Positions 1-8,169 are shown, numbered from the stretch's first letter. The stretch is 14,762 nt of DNA from Gammaproteobacteria bacterium (GCA_002719135.1 PBGU01000015.1:58582-73343); one strand, 5' to 3'. Program-made: numbers and translations. The notes: a model not told the origin generated them from the letters alone.

Positions 1-80
1 CGGGGGAAATAGTGATTGCCTTCGATGACGACAGTTTCCTCACTTTCCGCGATGATCTGACCATTGCATATTGCCTTCAT
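1..80 (-). CDS. DUF427 family protein, N-terminal fragment (cut by window edge)
   Basis: An ATG on the minus strand at 80-78 opens a frame that stays open to the window edge for 26 codons. It begins MKAICNGQIIAESEETVV and continues to a GNHYFP motif. This is the characteristic start of DUF427 proteins, whose usual opening is MKAIWNG...AES..TVVVEGNHYFP; here Cys replaces the usual Trp at position 5. DUF427 proteins are small, soluble and of unproven function. A purine-rich stretch (AGAGAG) lies just upstream of the ATG and could serve as a weak ribosome site. The gene lies 83 bp downstream of the GST gene on the same strand and may belong to the ileS-GST transcript. The rest of the protein is outside the window, so only the family assignment is offered. 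Confidence 0.72.
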   Translation of the reverse strand, partial: MKAICNGQIIAESEETVVIEGNHYFP

Positions 81-163
81 AAATCTCTCTCTAGTTTCAA
101 AGAAGCGTGGCACCCAGGAGCGCCCTTTGACAACGTCAAGCGCTACGATCATTTAACGACCCG

Positions 164-817
164 CTACGTTGTAACGATCGCTGCACCACCCTTTTTGACT
201 AGATCTGCGCGTCCGGGCGACGGTGGGATGCTGGCGCCTCTTTCGCATGCGGGTCGATTTCGCATCTGATCCATCCATCTCGACAGATTGTCGAGTCCTT
301 CAACGGATACGCGTGCCCACTTGTGGCTGCGGATCCAGGACCAGTTGGCAATATCCGCTATGGAAAAATCGTTCACCAGCCATTCACGTCCCTCCAGCCG
401 GCGATCAAGAACCTCGTAGAGTCTACGTGACTCGTTGATGTATCGATCCTTGGCCGCTGGGATGTCCTCTGGAAAATAACGCACAAAGACGACGGCTTGT
501 CCTTGCATCGGCCCGATACCCGCCATCTGGAACATGAGCCATTGAACGACCTCCGATCGACCTTTGATGTCTCGAGGTATCAACTTCCCCGTTTTCTCGG
601 CAAGGTAGAGCATGATGGCGCCGGATTCGAAGACCGGGAAGCCGTCGTCGACGATCGCAGGGATACGGCCATTCGGATTGATGGCAAGATAGCTCGCTTC
701 TTGCTGCTCACCCCCCGATAAGTTGACCATTTGCAGTTGGTAATCAAGCCCCATCTCTTCGAGCGTCATCGCCACTTTCCAACCATTGGGCGTGGGCGCC
801 GTGTAAAACTCCAACAT
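164..817 (-). CDS. Glutathione S-transferase family protein, YfcG/nu-class-like
   Basis: A 217-residue cytosolic GST. The N-terminal thioredoxin-like domain (about residues 1-78) carries the TPNG motif with Thr9 and Asn11, a cis-proline in NGRIPAIV (Pro53) and the glutathione-binding ESGAI (64-68), followed by an all-helical C-terminal domain containing FSIADIANWSW. Thr9/Asn11 in this spacing matches E. coli YfcG, a GST with disulfide-bond reductase activity toward small disulfides. By family knowledge it is therefore more likely a thiol-disulfide oxidoreductase than a classical conjugating transferase. The start codon lies 2 bp after the ileS stop codon, so the two genes are almost certainly cotranscribed. 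The ribosome site is poor (a GGGG about 13 nt upstream), which suggests translational coupling to ileS. The C-terminal tail after about residue 190 is rich in Gly and Lys and looks unstructured. Confidence 0.9.
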   Translation of the reverse strand: MLEFYTAPTPNGWKVAMTLEEMGLDYQLQMVNLSGGEQQEASYLAINPNGRIPAIVDDGFPVFESGAIMLYLAEKTGKLIPRDIKGRSEVVQWLMFQMAGIGPMQGQAVVFVRYFPEDIPAAKDRYINESRRLYEVLDRRLEGREWLVNDFSIADIANWSWIRSHKWARVSVEGLDNLSRWMDQMRNRPACERGASIPPSPGRADLVKKGGAAIVTT

Positions 818-819
818 GG

Positions 820-3800
820 TTAATTAATCCCCATTACTGAGATATCAAACCCCAACCGCATGCCATCGATTTCAGCGTCAAACTGTTGAGTCGGACCCAG
901 TTCGAATTCGGTTGCAAGCGTTTCTCTGGCAACGTATTCAGCATGTATTCCGAGCGCTTCGAGCACGCGTTCATCGCCCGAATAGACGAGTCGGATTCGA
1001 TCCGATACTTCTAATCCTGCGTCTCGCCGCGCTCGTTGAATACGGTTAACGGCTTCCCGCGCATACCCTTCCATCACGAGTTCATCGTTGAGCTCGCAAA
1101 CCAGATCGATCGATATCAATCGATCGGTGATCACGTTAGTCCCGGGTTTCGCTTCTCGGAACACCTGAATCTCTTCCATGGTAAAACGTTCACCGCCAAG
1201 CGTGACCCCTTTCTCGTCGTGAAAGTTCGCAATATCGTCGGGCGTCATCGACTCAATCAATTCCTGATACTCTTTCATTCGTTTTCCAAGGCGCTTACCC
1301 AATACCGGAAAGTTGGGCTTCGCGTACAACACAATGTAGCCAGTTTCTTCGGTCGCGTACCTGACTTCCTTCACGTTGAGCTCCGAGCGCACATACTCAT
1401 CCAATCCTCGAATGGCCTCCAAAACGTCGCGATCGCGATGGACAATGGTCACGAGAGACAACGGAGTACGCAGGTTAATCTTCACCTCTTCTCGTTTTCG
1501 CCGGCCCAACAAAACCACCTGCTGCATGCGCGTCACCGCATCTTCAAGGTCACGATGAATCTCCGAACTATCGGCTTCTGGGTAGCTGCACAAATGAACA
1601 GACGAGGGTTTGGGGCGCTCCTCAGCTAATTCCGAGATCTGACGGTATATGTGCTCCGAAAGAAACGGTGCAAACGGTGCCATAGCAATGGAAAGCTCGC
1701 GCACGGCCCGGTATAGCGTCGAGTATGCGGCGATCTTGTCTGCCGTGATGTCGTCCCCCCAATATCGCGATCGGTTCAATCGTATATACCAATTGGTCAG
1801 GTCCTCGATGAAATCAAATAGTTTGGGTACCACGTTATAGAGACGATATTGTTCCATCTCGTTTCGGATACCGGCTTTGAGGGTTTGCAGTTTGGAAAGA
1901 ATCCATTGATCCAGAATATTGCTGCCGATGTAGTCGCCTTTATCGGGCGTCCAATGATCGATGGACGCATAGGTCTGAAGAAATGAAAACGCATTGTACC
2001 AAGGCAGTAAGGCCCTTCGAGCCATGTCCCGAACGCCGCTATCCGCGAAACGCTGTTCTTCGCCGCGAACCAAACCGGAGTTGATGAGGTAGAGACGTAG
2101 CGCGTCCGCGCCATATGTTTCCATGAGATCGCCCGGTGGCGTGTAATTTTGTTGGCTCTTGGACATTTTTTTGCCGTCTTCGGCCATCACCATGCCGTTG
2201 ACGATTACATTGCGAAATGCAGGTTTTTCGTACAACGCGGCGGCAAGCACGGTAAGGGTATAAAACCAGCCCCGAGTTTGATCCAACCCCTCAGCGATAA
2301 ACTCAGCCGGAAAGCCCTGTTCAAAAACCTTTTCATTCTCGAACGGGTAATGCAACTGCGCATAGGGCATGGAACCCGACTCGAACCAACAATCAAGTAC
2401 CTCTTCGACCCGCCGGTACACGCCCTCCTCACCGTCTATTTCAAACTCAAGGGGGTCAACGAATTCGCGATGCAAATCCTCAACCCGTTCGCCACTAAGT
2501 TGTTCCAGCTCGTCGATCGAACCAACACAAATTCGATTACCTGAGACCTCGTTTTCCCAGATCGGAAGGGGGGTGCCCCATACACGGTTACGGGAAATCG
2601 CCCAGTCAATCGCCGACTCTAACCAGTGACCAAACCGACCGTCCTTAATATGGCCGGGTACCCAGAGAATCTGTTCGTTCGCGGCAGCCAAGTCGTCAAT
2701 GAAATCGGTTACGCGCACGAACCAGGAGGGTACGGCTCGATAGATTAGCGGAGTATCGGATCGATAGCAGTATGGGTAATTGTGTTGGATCGTTTCCTGA
2801 TCCCATAAAGCCTCCGACTCCTTAAGGAACTGAATAATGTCCTTGTCGGCATCCTTCACTGGCATTCCTGCAAAATCCTTCACGTCATCCGTGAACCGTC
2901 CACCCATGGTGACCGGACACGCGAACGCATCGATGCCGTTGGCCTGGAGCACACGGTAATCGTCCTCGCCAAACGCAGGAGCTTGATGGACGATCCCCGT
3001 GCCTTCATCCGTGGTGACGTAATCATCAGCCACCACCACGAACGCCCCCCGCTCGGCCTCAGATCTAAAATACTCAAACAGCGGTAGGTATTTCTTACCC
3101 ACCAGGTCGGAACCTTTTAAGCGGTTTTCAACCGTTAGCTGATGCGTGGCGCCATATTCTTCAAGGCGTGCTTCCGCTAAGTAAATACGTCGGCCCGATA
3201 CCCCATCAGTAACCTCCACGTAATCGATGTCTGCTCCTACACACAGGGCAAGGTTCGAAGGTAAAGTCCACGGGGTCGTCGTCCACGCCGCGACGAAAGC
3301 GTCGTCGTCGACAAGTCGAAATAGCACGGTAATTGCTGGGTCCTGCACGTCCTTGTAATTTGACGTTGCCTCGAAGTTTGCGAGGACAGTCTCGAGGGCG
3401 GTAGAAACCGGCATCACTTTCTGGCCGCGGTAAATTAAGTCCTTCTCCCACAGCTGCTTCACGACCCACCAGACGGATTCCATATACCAAGCGTCCATGG
3501 TCTTGTAGTCATTATCGAAGTCGACCCAGCGACCAATGCGCGTGATGATGGCGCGCCATTGATCAACATACGTTTCGACGATGCTCCGACATTCGGCGTT
3601 GTAACCGGCAACTCCTAGTTTCGCTATTGCTTCCTGAGCCGATACGCCGAGTCGCTTATCAATTTCGTGTTCGATCGGCAGTCCATGGCAATCCCAACCG
3701 AAACGGCGCAATACGTATCGCCCTCTCATCGTCCAGTAGCGCGGCACGACGTCCTTGATGATGGAAGCAAGTAGATTTCCGTGGTGAGGAAGACCCGTGG

Positions 3801-3954
3801 CAAACGGGGGGCCGTCATAAAAAATATAAGGCTTCTTATCCTTCGTGAACTCCAATGACTTTTCGAACACCCTTTCTTCTTCCCAGAGAGAAAGGATGTC
3901 GTGCTCCATCTTCACGAAAGGAAATGACGATGAATGTTCGGCTGACTCTGCCAT
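820..3954 (-). CDS. ileS: Isoleucyl-tRNA synthetase, type 2 (eukaryote-like), with altered HIGH motif
   Basis: Class I aminoacyl-tRNA synthetase that charges tRNA-Ile with isoleucine, 1044 residues from the start chosen here. Diagnostic elements in order are GPPFATGLP followed by HHGN at the HIGH position (3775-3786), the CP1 editing domain with TTPWTLPSN and GTGIVHQAPAFGEDD, CWFESGSMPYAQ, KMSKS at roughly residues 595-600, and the anticodon-binding region with NWYIRLNRSRYW. GLP before the HIGH site and the APAFGEDD wording mark the type 2 family, which is intrinsically mupirocin-tolerant. The frame is open to 4035, but the ATG at 3954 is preferred: GGAG lies 8 nt upstream and the protein then begins like its relatives; upstream ATGs at 3984 and 4035 lack this site. 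The usual second His of HIGH is Asn, which is unusual. It heads an operon with the GST. Confidence 0.96.
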   Translation of the reverse strand: MAESAEHSSSFPFVKMEHDILSLWEEERVFEKSLEFTKDKKPYIFYDGPPFATGLPHHGNLLASIIKDVVPRYWTMRGRYVLRRFGWDCHGLPIEHEIDKRLGVSAQEAIAKLGVAGYNAECRSIVETYVDQWRAIITRIGRWVDFDNDYKTMDAWYMESVWWVVKQLWEKDLIYRGQKVMPVSTALETVLANFEATSNYKDVQDPAITVLFRLVDDDAFVAAWTTTPWTLPSNLALCVGADIDYVEVTDGVSGRRIYLAEARLEEYGATHQLTVENRLKGSDLVGKKYLPLFEYFRSEAERGAFVVVADDYVTTDEGTGIVHQAPAFGEDDYRVLQANGIDAFACPVTMGGRFTDDVKDFAGMPVKDADKDIIQFLKESEALWDQETIQHNYPYCYRSDTPLIYRAVPSWFVRVTDFIDDLAAANEQILWVPGHIKDGRFGHWLESAIDWAISRNRVWGTPLPIWENEVSGNRICVGSIDELEQLSGERVEDLHREFVDPLEFEIDGEEGVYRRVEEVLDCWFESGSMPYAQLHYPFENEKVFEQGFPAEFIAEGLDQTRGWFYTLTVLAAALYEKPAFRNVIVNGMVMAEDGKKMSKSQQNYTPPGDLMETYGADALRLYLINSGLVRGEEQRFADSGVRDMARRALLPWYNAFSFLQTYASIDHWTPDKGDYIGSNILDQWILSKLQTLKAGIRNEMEQYRLYNVVPKLFDFIEDLTNWYIRLNRSRYWGDDITADKIAAYSTLYRAVRELSIAMAPFAPFLSEHIYRQISELAEERPKPSSVHLCSYPEADSSEIHRDLEDAVTRMQQVVLLGRRKREEVKINLRTPLSLVTIVHRDRDVLEAIRGLDEYVRSELNVKEVRYATEETGYIVLYAKPNFPVLGKRLGKRMKEYQELIESMTPDDIANFHDEKGVTLGGERFTMEEIQVFREAKPGTNVITDRLISIDLVCELNDELVMEGYAREAVNRIQRARRDAGLEVSDRIRLVYSGDERVLEALGIHAEYVARETLATEFELGPTQQFDAEIDGMRLGFDISVMGIN

Positions 3955-4184
3955 GTGTGCTGCTCCGTGAAGTTCAGTGCTCATGTCCAAGTTCAAACCG
4001 CAGTTCGACGACTCACCGTTGACCCATTCACCCAACCCCTTGTGGATTGGTCTTGGGATAAACAGAACGCTACGTCACCGTACATTTCTGAATACCATGA
4101 GGGCGCGCATTTTAGCTGTGGATAAATTGCAATCCAACTTGCACGCAACTAGTGTCGTCAGTCCGATCACGGAAGGACTAGTGC
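3955..4184. promoter_or_regulatory. Divergent intergenic region between ileS and the LLM oxidoreductase gene
   Basis: This 230-bp region must hold promoters for ileS (minus) and for the LLM-SDR-MFS operon (plus). On the plus strand a weak sigma70-like pair can be drawn: TTGCAA at 4127-4132, a 17-bp spacer and TAGTGT at 4150-4155. AAGGA at 4173-4177, 7 nt before the ATG at 4185, is the ribosome site. A 5-bp inverted repeat (AGTCC at 4160-4164, GGACT at 4175-4179) brackets that ribosome site, and ACTAGTG occurs twice (4148-4154 and 4177-4183). I could not find a convincing ileS promoter, and I see no T-box-like leader. The promoter assignment is inference from weak matches. Confidence 0.3.
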
Positions 4185-5051
4185 ATGAAATTTGGAATCG
4201 TCTTTCCACATCACGAAATAGGCAACGATCCCGGGGCGATTAAGGCGTACGCACAAGGCGCCGAGGCAATGGGCGCGGACCACATGCTGATCTACGACCA
4301 CGTCCTAGGTGCAGATCCGAATCGACCGGGTGGGTGGAGAGGCCCCTACGACAAAGACATCGCCTTCCACGAACCCTTTACCGTTTTTTCGTTCATGGCG
4401 GCCGTGACCAAAAAAATTGTGTTTGCAACATCAGTCTTGATCTTACCGCAGCGCCAAACTGCCCTAGTCGCCAAACAAGCAACAGAACTCGCAATCTTGT
4501 CGAACTACCGTTTTCGATTGGGTATCGGCACCGGTTGGAATGAAGTGGAATATGAAGCTCTAAACGTTCCGTTCGCAGCTAGAGGCAAGCGGCAAGCCGA
4601 ACAGATCGAATTACTCCGTGATCTTTGGGAATCCGATAATTTAACCTTTAACGGCGATTTTCACACGGTCACGCAAGCCAGTATCCTACCAAGACCAGCG
4701 CACCCGATTCCGATTTGGTTCGGCGGCATCGCCCCCGCGCTGCTTTCACGGTGTGCACGCATGGGGCAGGGTTGGTTCCCACTTGGGGGGCCAAACGAAG
4801 CATCCGCAGCGGCCATCGAAAGCATCAAGAATGAACGTGTCGAGGCTGGCCTTCCGTGGGACGGCTTCGGGATTCAAGCGCAGGCCCAATTTGCCGGTGG
4901 GACCCCTGAACGTTGGCAAAAGCACTCCGACCGCTGGCGAGCTCTGGGCTGCACCCACATGGCGATCGCCACTCACAATGCCGGTAATCAAACCGTCGAC
5001 GATCACCTTGGCGCGGCTCAGCAGTATTTCGATGCCGTGAACCCTTCGTAA
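4185..5051 (+). CDS. LLM-class (luciferase-like) flavin-dependent oxidoreductase
   Basis: A 288-residue protein of the bacterial luciferase-like TIM-barrel superfamily, closest in appearance to the LLM-class F420-dependent oxidoreductase subgroup related to Rv2161c. Visible hallmarks are the first strand MKFGIVFPHH, EAMGADHMLIYDHVLG (27-42), the strand and helix LILPQRQTALVAKQAT (85-100), the phosphate-binding segment RLGIGTGWNEVEYEAL (111-125) and PIPIWFGG near residue 177. Such enzymes use reduced F420 or FMN to hydrogenate or monooxygenate small organic substrates; which cofactor is used cannot be told from this window. A good ribosome site (AAGGA, 7 nt spacing) supports the start. It is the first gene of a run with an SDR (39 bp downstream) and an MFS transporter, suggesting a catabolic or detoxification operon. 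The substrate is unknown. Confidence 0.88.
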   Translation: MKFGIVFPHHEIGNDPGAIKAYAQGAEAMGADHMLIYDHVLGADPNRPGGWRGPYDKDIAFHEPFTVFSFMAAVTKKIVFATSVLILPQRQTALVAKQATELAILSNYRFRLGIGTGWNEVEYEALNVPFAARGKRQAEQIELLRDLWESDNLTFNGDFHTVTQASILPRPAHPIPIWFGGIAPALLSRCARMGQGWFPLGGPNEASAAAIESIKNERVEAGLPWDGFGIQAQAQFAGGTPERWQKHSDRWRALGCTHMAIATHNAGNQTVDDHLGAAQQYFDAVNPS

Positions 5052-5090
5052 TCCGGATCGTGGCAATCACCCTATGATCGAAATTTAACG

Positions 5091-5876
5091 ATGGCCCGTT
5101 TGGACGGACGCCGTGTCTGGGTCACCGGCGGAGGTCGCGGAATCGGTCGGGCGATCGCGATAGCGATGGCGCGTCAGGAAGCTGACGTCGCGGTCAGTGC
5201 CCGTACAAAACCCGAAATCGACAACGTTGCAAATGAAATACGATCATTGGGGGTCAACGCGCTGGCTGTAGTTTGCGATGTCATGTCATTCGACTCGATC
5301 GGAGAATGCGTCGACCGCATAAGAAGCGATCTCGGGGAAATCGACATACTCGTCAACAATGCCGGTGGTGGAGCCGGTCTTAGCGATACTGACGGACTCT
5401 CAAAAGAACAGATTGACGATCGACTGTTCGTTGCCAACGTCGATCTCAATCTATTTTCGGCCTACCGCGCAAGTCGAGCAGTGCTGCCAGCGATGATCAA
5501 ACGCGGGCACGGACGCATCATCAATATCGGCTCCGGGTATGCGAAGCGTTCCGGCGGACATCCAGCGTATACGGCGGCAAAACACGGTCTCATCGGACTC
5601 ACACGGGCAATGGCGGCCGAGGTGGCTGAACAAGGTGTCACCGTCAATTGCCTATGTCCGGGGTGGACAAATACGCAACTCGTAGATCTTGAAGCCATGG
5701 CGTCAACACGACATACGACGGTTGAGGTAGAAAGAACACGAATTGCATCCGAAAACCTACAGAAACGAATACTTGAGCCAGAAGAACTGGGCCCGATGGC
5801 GGCATTGCTTGCCGCCGACGAATCAGCGGGAATTACGGGTCAGGTGATCAGCGTGGATGGCGGCTACAAGGTCTAG
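5091..5876 (+). CDS. Short-chain dehydrogenase/reductase (FabG-like SDR)
   Basis: A classical SDR of 261 residues with a Rossmann fold. The dinucleotide-binding motif TGGGRGIG is at 12-19, the NNAG motif at 89-92, the structural Asn at 120, the catalytic Ser in NIGSG (Ser148), YTAAK with Tyr160 and Lys164, and PGWTNT at 190-195. The C-terminal GITGQVISVDGG is also typical. Arg in SARTK after the second strand favours NADP(H). It would interconvert a ketone or aldehyde and an alcohol; 3-oxoacyl-ACP/CoA reductase is the commonest name for such proteins, but the substrate is not fixed by sequence. It follows the LLM oxidoreductase by 39 bp with no terminator between them, so the two probably act on related compounds. 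No clear Shine-Dalgarno sequence precedes the ATG. Confidence 0.92.
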   Translation: MARLDGRRVWVTGGGRGIGRAIAIAMARQEADVAVSARTKPEIDNVANEIRSLGVNALAVVCDVMSFDSIGECVDRIRSDLGEIDILVNNAGGGAGLSDTDGLSKEQIDDRLFVANVDLNLFSAYRASRAVLPAMIKRGHGRIINIGSGYAKRSGGHPAYTAAKHGLIGLTRAMAAEVAEQGVTVNCLCPGWTNTQLVDLEAMASTRHTTVEVERTRIASENLQKRILEPEELGPMAALLAADESAGITGQVISVDGGYKV

Positions 5877-5947
5877 CAAGCGCTGAACTGTCGATCTCCG
5901 AAACAGGTTTAAGTTAACGACAAGCTGCCGCTGTATCATCGTACGCG

Positions 5948-7183
5948 ATGTCAGTTCACCTGCCCCATCCGGCTGCGTTTCGCTGGTACCTATCTGGATC
6001 ATGCCTTTGGATGACGGCAATCAGCCTTCACGGCTTACTCATTGCATGGATATTCGTTGGCATCCTCGAGACTTCGGCTGGTGCTTACGCATGGATTCGA
6101 TTTTTCATGGAACTGGCACCGCTAGCGGTGTTGCTGCTCGGAGGCCTTTGGGCCGATAAAACGGACGCGCGCAACCTGATTCTCTTCTTAAGTCTATTCG
6201 CCGTCGTCCTACCACTTCTCCTCATTCCGTTCGCAAATTCAATCACGTTGCAAGTCGCCTTCCTATTTGGATTGGGTATGGCCTTACTACAAGCCCTCAG
6301 TGACCCAGCACGTCAATCAATCATCAATCGCGTCACCCGTTTCGACATTCAACGGACCGTCACCGTCGCAACCGTGACAACCACGTTGGCCGGTCTTGCG
6401 GGCGTGTGGATCGGTGGCAAGTTAGAAACGATCGGAATCCGACAAATCCTCGTCATTCAGGCTGTCGTGATAGCAGCTTCCGCCTTTGCCCTCGGCAGAC
6501 TCCCCGCATTACCACCCGCTATAAGCGCCGGGGAGTCTGTTGATTCGGGAGACGGCCTCATGAGGCGTTTATCTCAAAGTTTCGGACTCTTTTGGGGCTT
6601 TCCATTAATACGGAACGTCGTTGGCCTTAATTTCCTCTCGTCGCTATTTAACGCAGGTGCCTACACCATTGGCGTGCCCTACATCGTGACGCAAGTCTAT
6701 GGAGGTGGTGCCGACTTCTTTGCGGAAACGATGATTTGGTTTATGGCAGGGAGTATTGGCTCGACCGCATTCCTACTGCTCGTCATGCCGTTATTGCATC
6801 CTGGTCGCGCTTTTATCTGCCTTCAGTTAACGCGAGTCGTCATTCTCGTGGCATTGTGGTTGCAACCGCCGGTTTGGTTGTTTTTCGTCATCATTTTTTT
6901 GTGGGGGGTCAACATGGGCGTTACCACCACGCTGGTACGAACCGTTGTACAAGAGTTGGCCCCGGAGGCTCATCGCGCAAAGATTCTGTCTATTTTCCTC
7001 TTTAGCTTCATGGCCAGCGCACCCCTATCGTCTCTCATGCTTGGTACGTTGGTCGAGTACACGAACCCCATGACCGCCTTGTTGCCTGGCATTCCCATCT
7101 CAGTCGCAATCTTTGTCCTCGGGCTGTACGCCACGAGTTTATGGGCCTTTCGCTCGCCTTCTTTCGATAAGCCTAACCCGTAG
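5948..7183 (+). CDS. MFS transporter (EntS/MFS_3-like)
   Basis: A 411-residue integral membrane protein with about 12 hydrophobic segments and the classic pattern of two six-helix halves. The loop between helices 2 and 3 carries GGLWADKTDARN, a major facilitator motif A variant, and a charged loop near residue 200 separates the halves. The N-terminal half, including SDPARQSIINRVTRFDIQRTVTV, resembles the MFS_3 group that includes the enterobactin exporter EntS, so efflux is more likely than uptake. This is inference from family resemblance; the substrate is unknown. It follows the SDR gene by 71 bp on the same strand and probably exports a product or toxic substrate related to the two upstream enzymes. 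No clear ribosome site precedes the ATG; upstream in-frame alternatives are not evident. Confidence 0.85.
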   Translation: MSVHLPHPAAFRWYLSGSCLWMTAISLHGLLIAWIFVGILETSAGAYAWIRFFMELAPLAVLLLGGLWADKTDARNLILFLSLFAVVLPLLLIPFANSITLQVAFLFGLGMALLQALSDPARQSIINRVTRFDIQRTVTVATVTTTLAGLAGVWIGGKLETIGIRQILVIQAVVIAASAFALGRLPALPPAISAGESVDSGDGLMRRLSQSFGLFWGFPLIRNVVGLNFLSSLFNAGAYTIGVPYIVTQVYGGGADFFAETMIWFMAGSIGSTAFLLLVMPLLHPGRAFICLQLTRVVILVALWLQPPVWLFFVIIFLWGVNMGVTTTLVRTVVQELAPEAHRAKILSIFLFSFMASAPLSSLMLGTLVEYTNPMTALLPGIPISVAIFVLGLYATSLWAFRSPSFDKPNP

Positions 7184-7240
7184 GTCGCCCGCCCAAAAGA
7201 AACTACCTGCACTTTTTGATACAACCGATTCGATAGCAAC

Positions 7241-7273
7241 CTCTCCGCAAGACAGAGTTTCTTGAGGATTTTT
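7241..7273 (+). terminator. Weak candidate terminator after the MFS gene
   Basis: In the 110-bp convergent gap between the MFS and hydrolase genes, CAAGA (7248-7252) and TCTTG (7260-7264) can form a 5-bp stem with a 7-nt loop, followed by GGA and a run of five T (7269-7273). Outer CCTC/GAGG pairing might extend it only by sharing bases. The stem is short and the loop large, so this is a tentative call. Confidence 0.28.
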
Positions 7274-7293
7274 ACAACCACTGGCCAGCTTCA

Positions 7294-8169
7294 CTAAGCT
7301 ACGCTGTTAGCAAGCCGTCTAATTTCCTTCGCGACCAGATCCGGACGTTGCATCGGAATGAAGTGGGTTAGATCCGGTAGGTGGATGTCATGACCGTCTT
7401 CAAACGCACTGGCGAGTTCCGGCCATGTAGGCGATTGTGAAAAATCCATTTCGGCTCGCTCGCCTTCGGCTCGAAATGCACGCATTACTGAAACAGGATG
7501 CTGTACCGCCCTGATCGCCTCGGCAATTTGGCAGCCCGCACTTCCCATATATATCGAGGCTTCGACGACCGGCGGACAACCTAGTTCGAACCCATTGTCG
7601 GTCGGAACGATCCCATATTCGCAATAATCGTGAAGAACATCTTCACGCCACAAATTGAACGGATGACGCGATCGAAACCGTTTAAACATCTCGTCCGCCG
7701 AGGACCACTCGTTTCGGCGGCGAGCCACCGGATGCTCCGAAGCGTCAGCAAAAGGCCGGTCCCGCTCCCAATTCACATAAGCTTCCGGAGGCATGATCAC
7801 TGGATCAACCAACACCAGCGCTTGGAACCTCTCTGGCCGCTGCGCGGCGGCCTGCGTCAGACTGTGGCCGCCCATTGAATGGCCGACACCGATACCACCC
7901 AATATCTCCAGCGCCTCGGCAAACGCAACCACGTCCGCGCCGAAAGTACTCCATTCGTATGGACCGACGTTATCCGAACGACCATGACCCCGCATATCCA
8001 ATGCCAAACAGTGAAACGTGCTCCCAAGCTCTCGGATCGTCGCGTCCCAGCACCGTGCGTGAAATCCTGTCGCATGCACGAACAGGACGTCGTCTCCCGC
8101 TCGGTCACCCCACTCGTAATACGTGACGTTGATCCCTCGAATCGATAACTGCTTTTCTATCGGTTGCAC
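7294..8169 (-). CDS. Alpha/beta-fold hydrolase
   Basis: A 291-residue alpha/beta hydrolase. It has the oxyanion-hole segment VHATGFH (31-37), LDMRGHGRSD (58-66), the nucleophile elbow GHSMGG with Ser98, a strand 6 acid candidate in LVDP, and the catalytic His in LTHFIPMQRP at about residue 269. There is no signal peptide, so it should be cytosolic. Such proteins hydrolyse esters, lactones, epoxides or C-C bonds; nothing here fixes the substrate. Translation starts at GTG (8169-8167), supported by AAGGG about 6 nt upstream. The gene is convergent with the MFS gene and divergent from idi across 50 bp, so it is probably monocistronic and shares a compact promoter region with idi. Confidence 0.9.
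   Translation of the reverse strand: MQPIEKQLSIRGINVTYYEWGDRAGDDVLFVHATGFHARCWDATIRELGSTFHCLALDMRGHGRSDNVGPYEWSTFGADVVAFAEALEILGGIGVGHSMGGHSLTQAAAQRPERFQALVLVDPVIMPPEAYVNWERDRPFADASEHPVARRRNEWSSADEMFKRFRSRHPFNLWREDVLHDYCEYGIVPTDNGFELGCPPVVEASIYMGSAGCQIAEAIRAVQHPVSVMRAFRAEGERAEMDFSQSPTWPELASAFEDGHDIHLPDLTHFIPMQRPDLVAKEIRRLANSVA

Noticed and set aside
12..269. 85-codon plus-strand open frame at the left edge
   Set aside because: Overlaps the minus-strand DUF427 start and the GST C-terminus, and has no protein-like features.
1107..1126. CGATCGAT-ATCA-ATCGATCG, an 8-bp perfect stem with four-base loop
   Set aside because: It lies inside ileS in codons for a normal conserved stretch (RLISIDLV) and has no T-tract; most likely a product of the local CGAT/ATCG bias.
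1036..1629. 197-codon plus-strand open frame opposite ileS
   Set aside because: Antisense shadow of a strongly conserved gene; no recognisable protein features.
4036..4184. Possible T-box or other riboswitch leader upstream of ileS
   Set aside because: I looked on the minus strand for a T-box sequence, specifier hairpin and terminator and saw none; the leader before the ATG at 3954 also appears too short.
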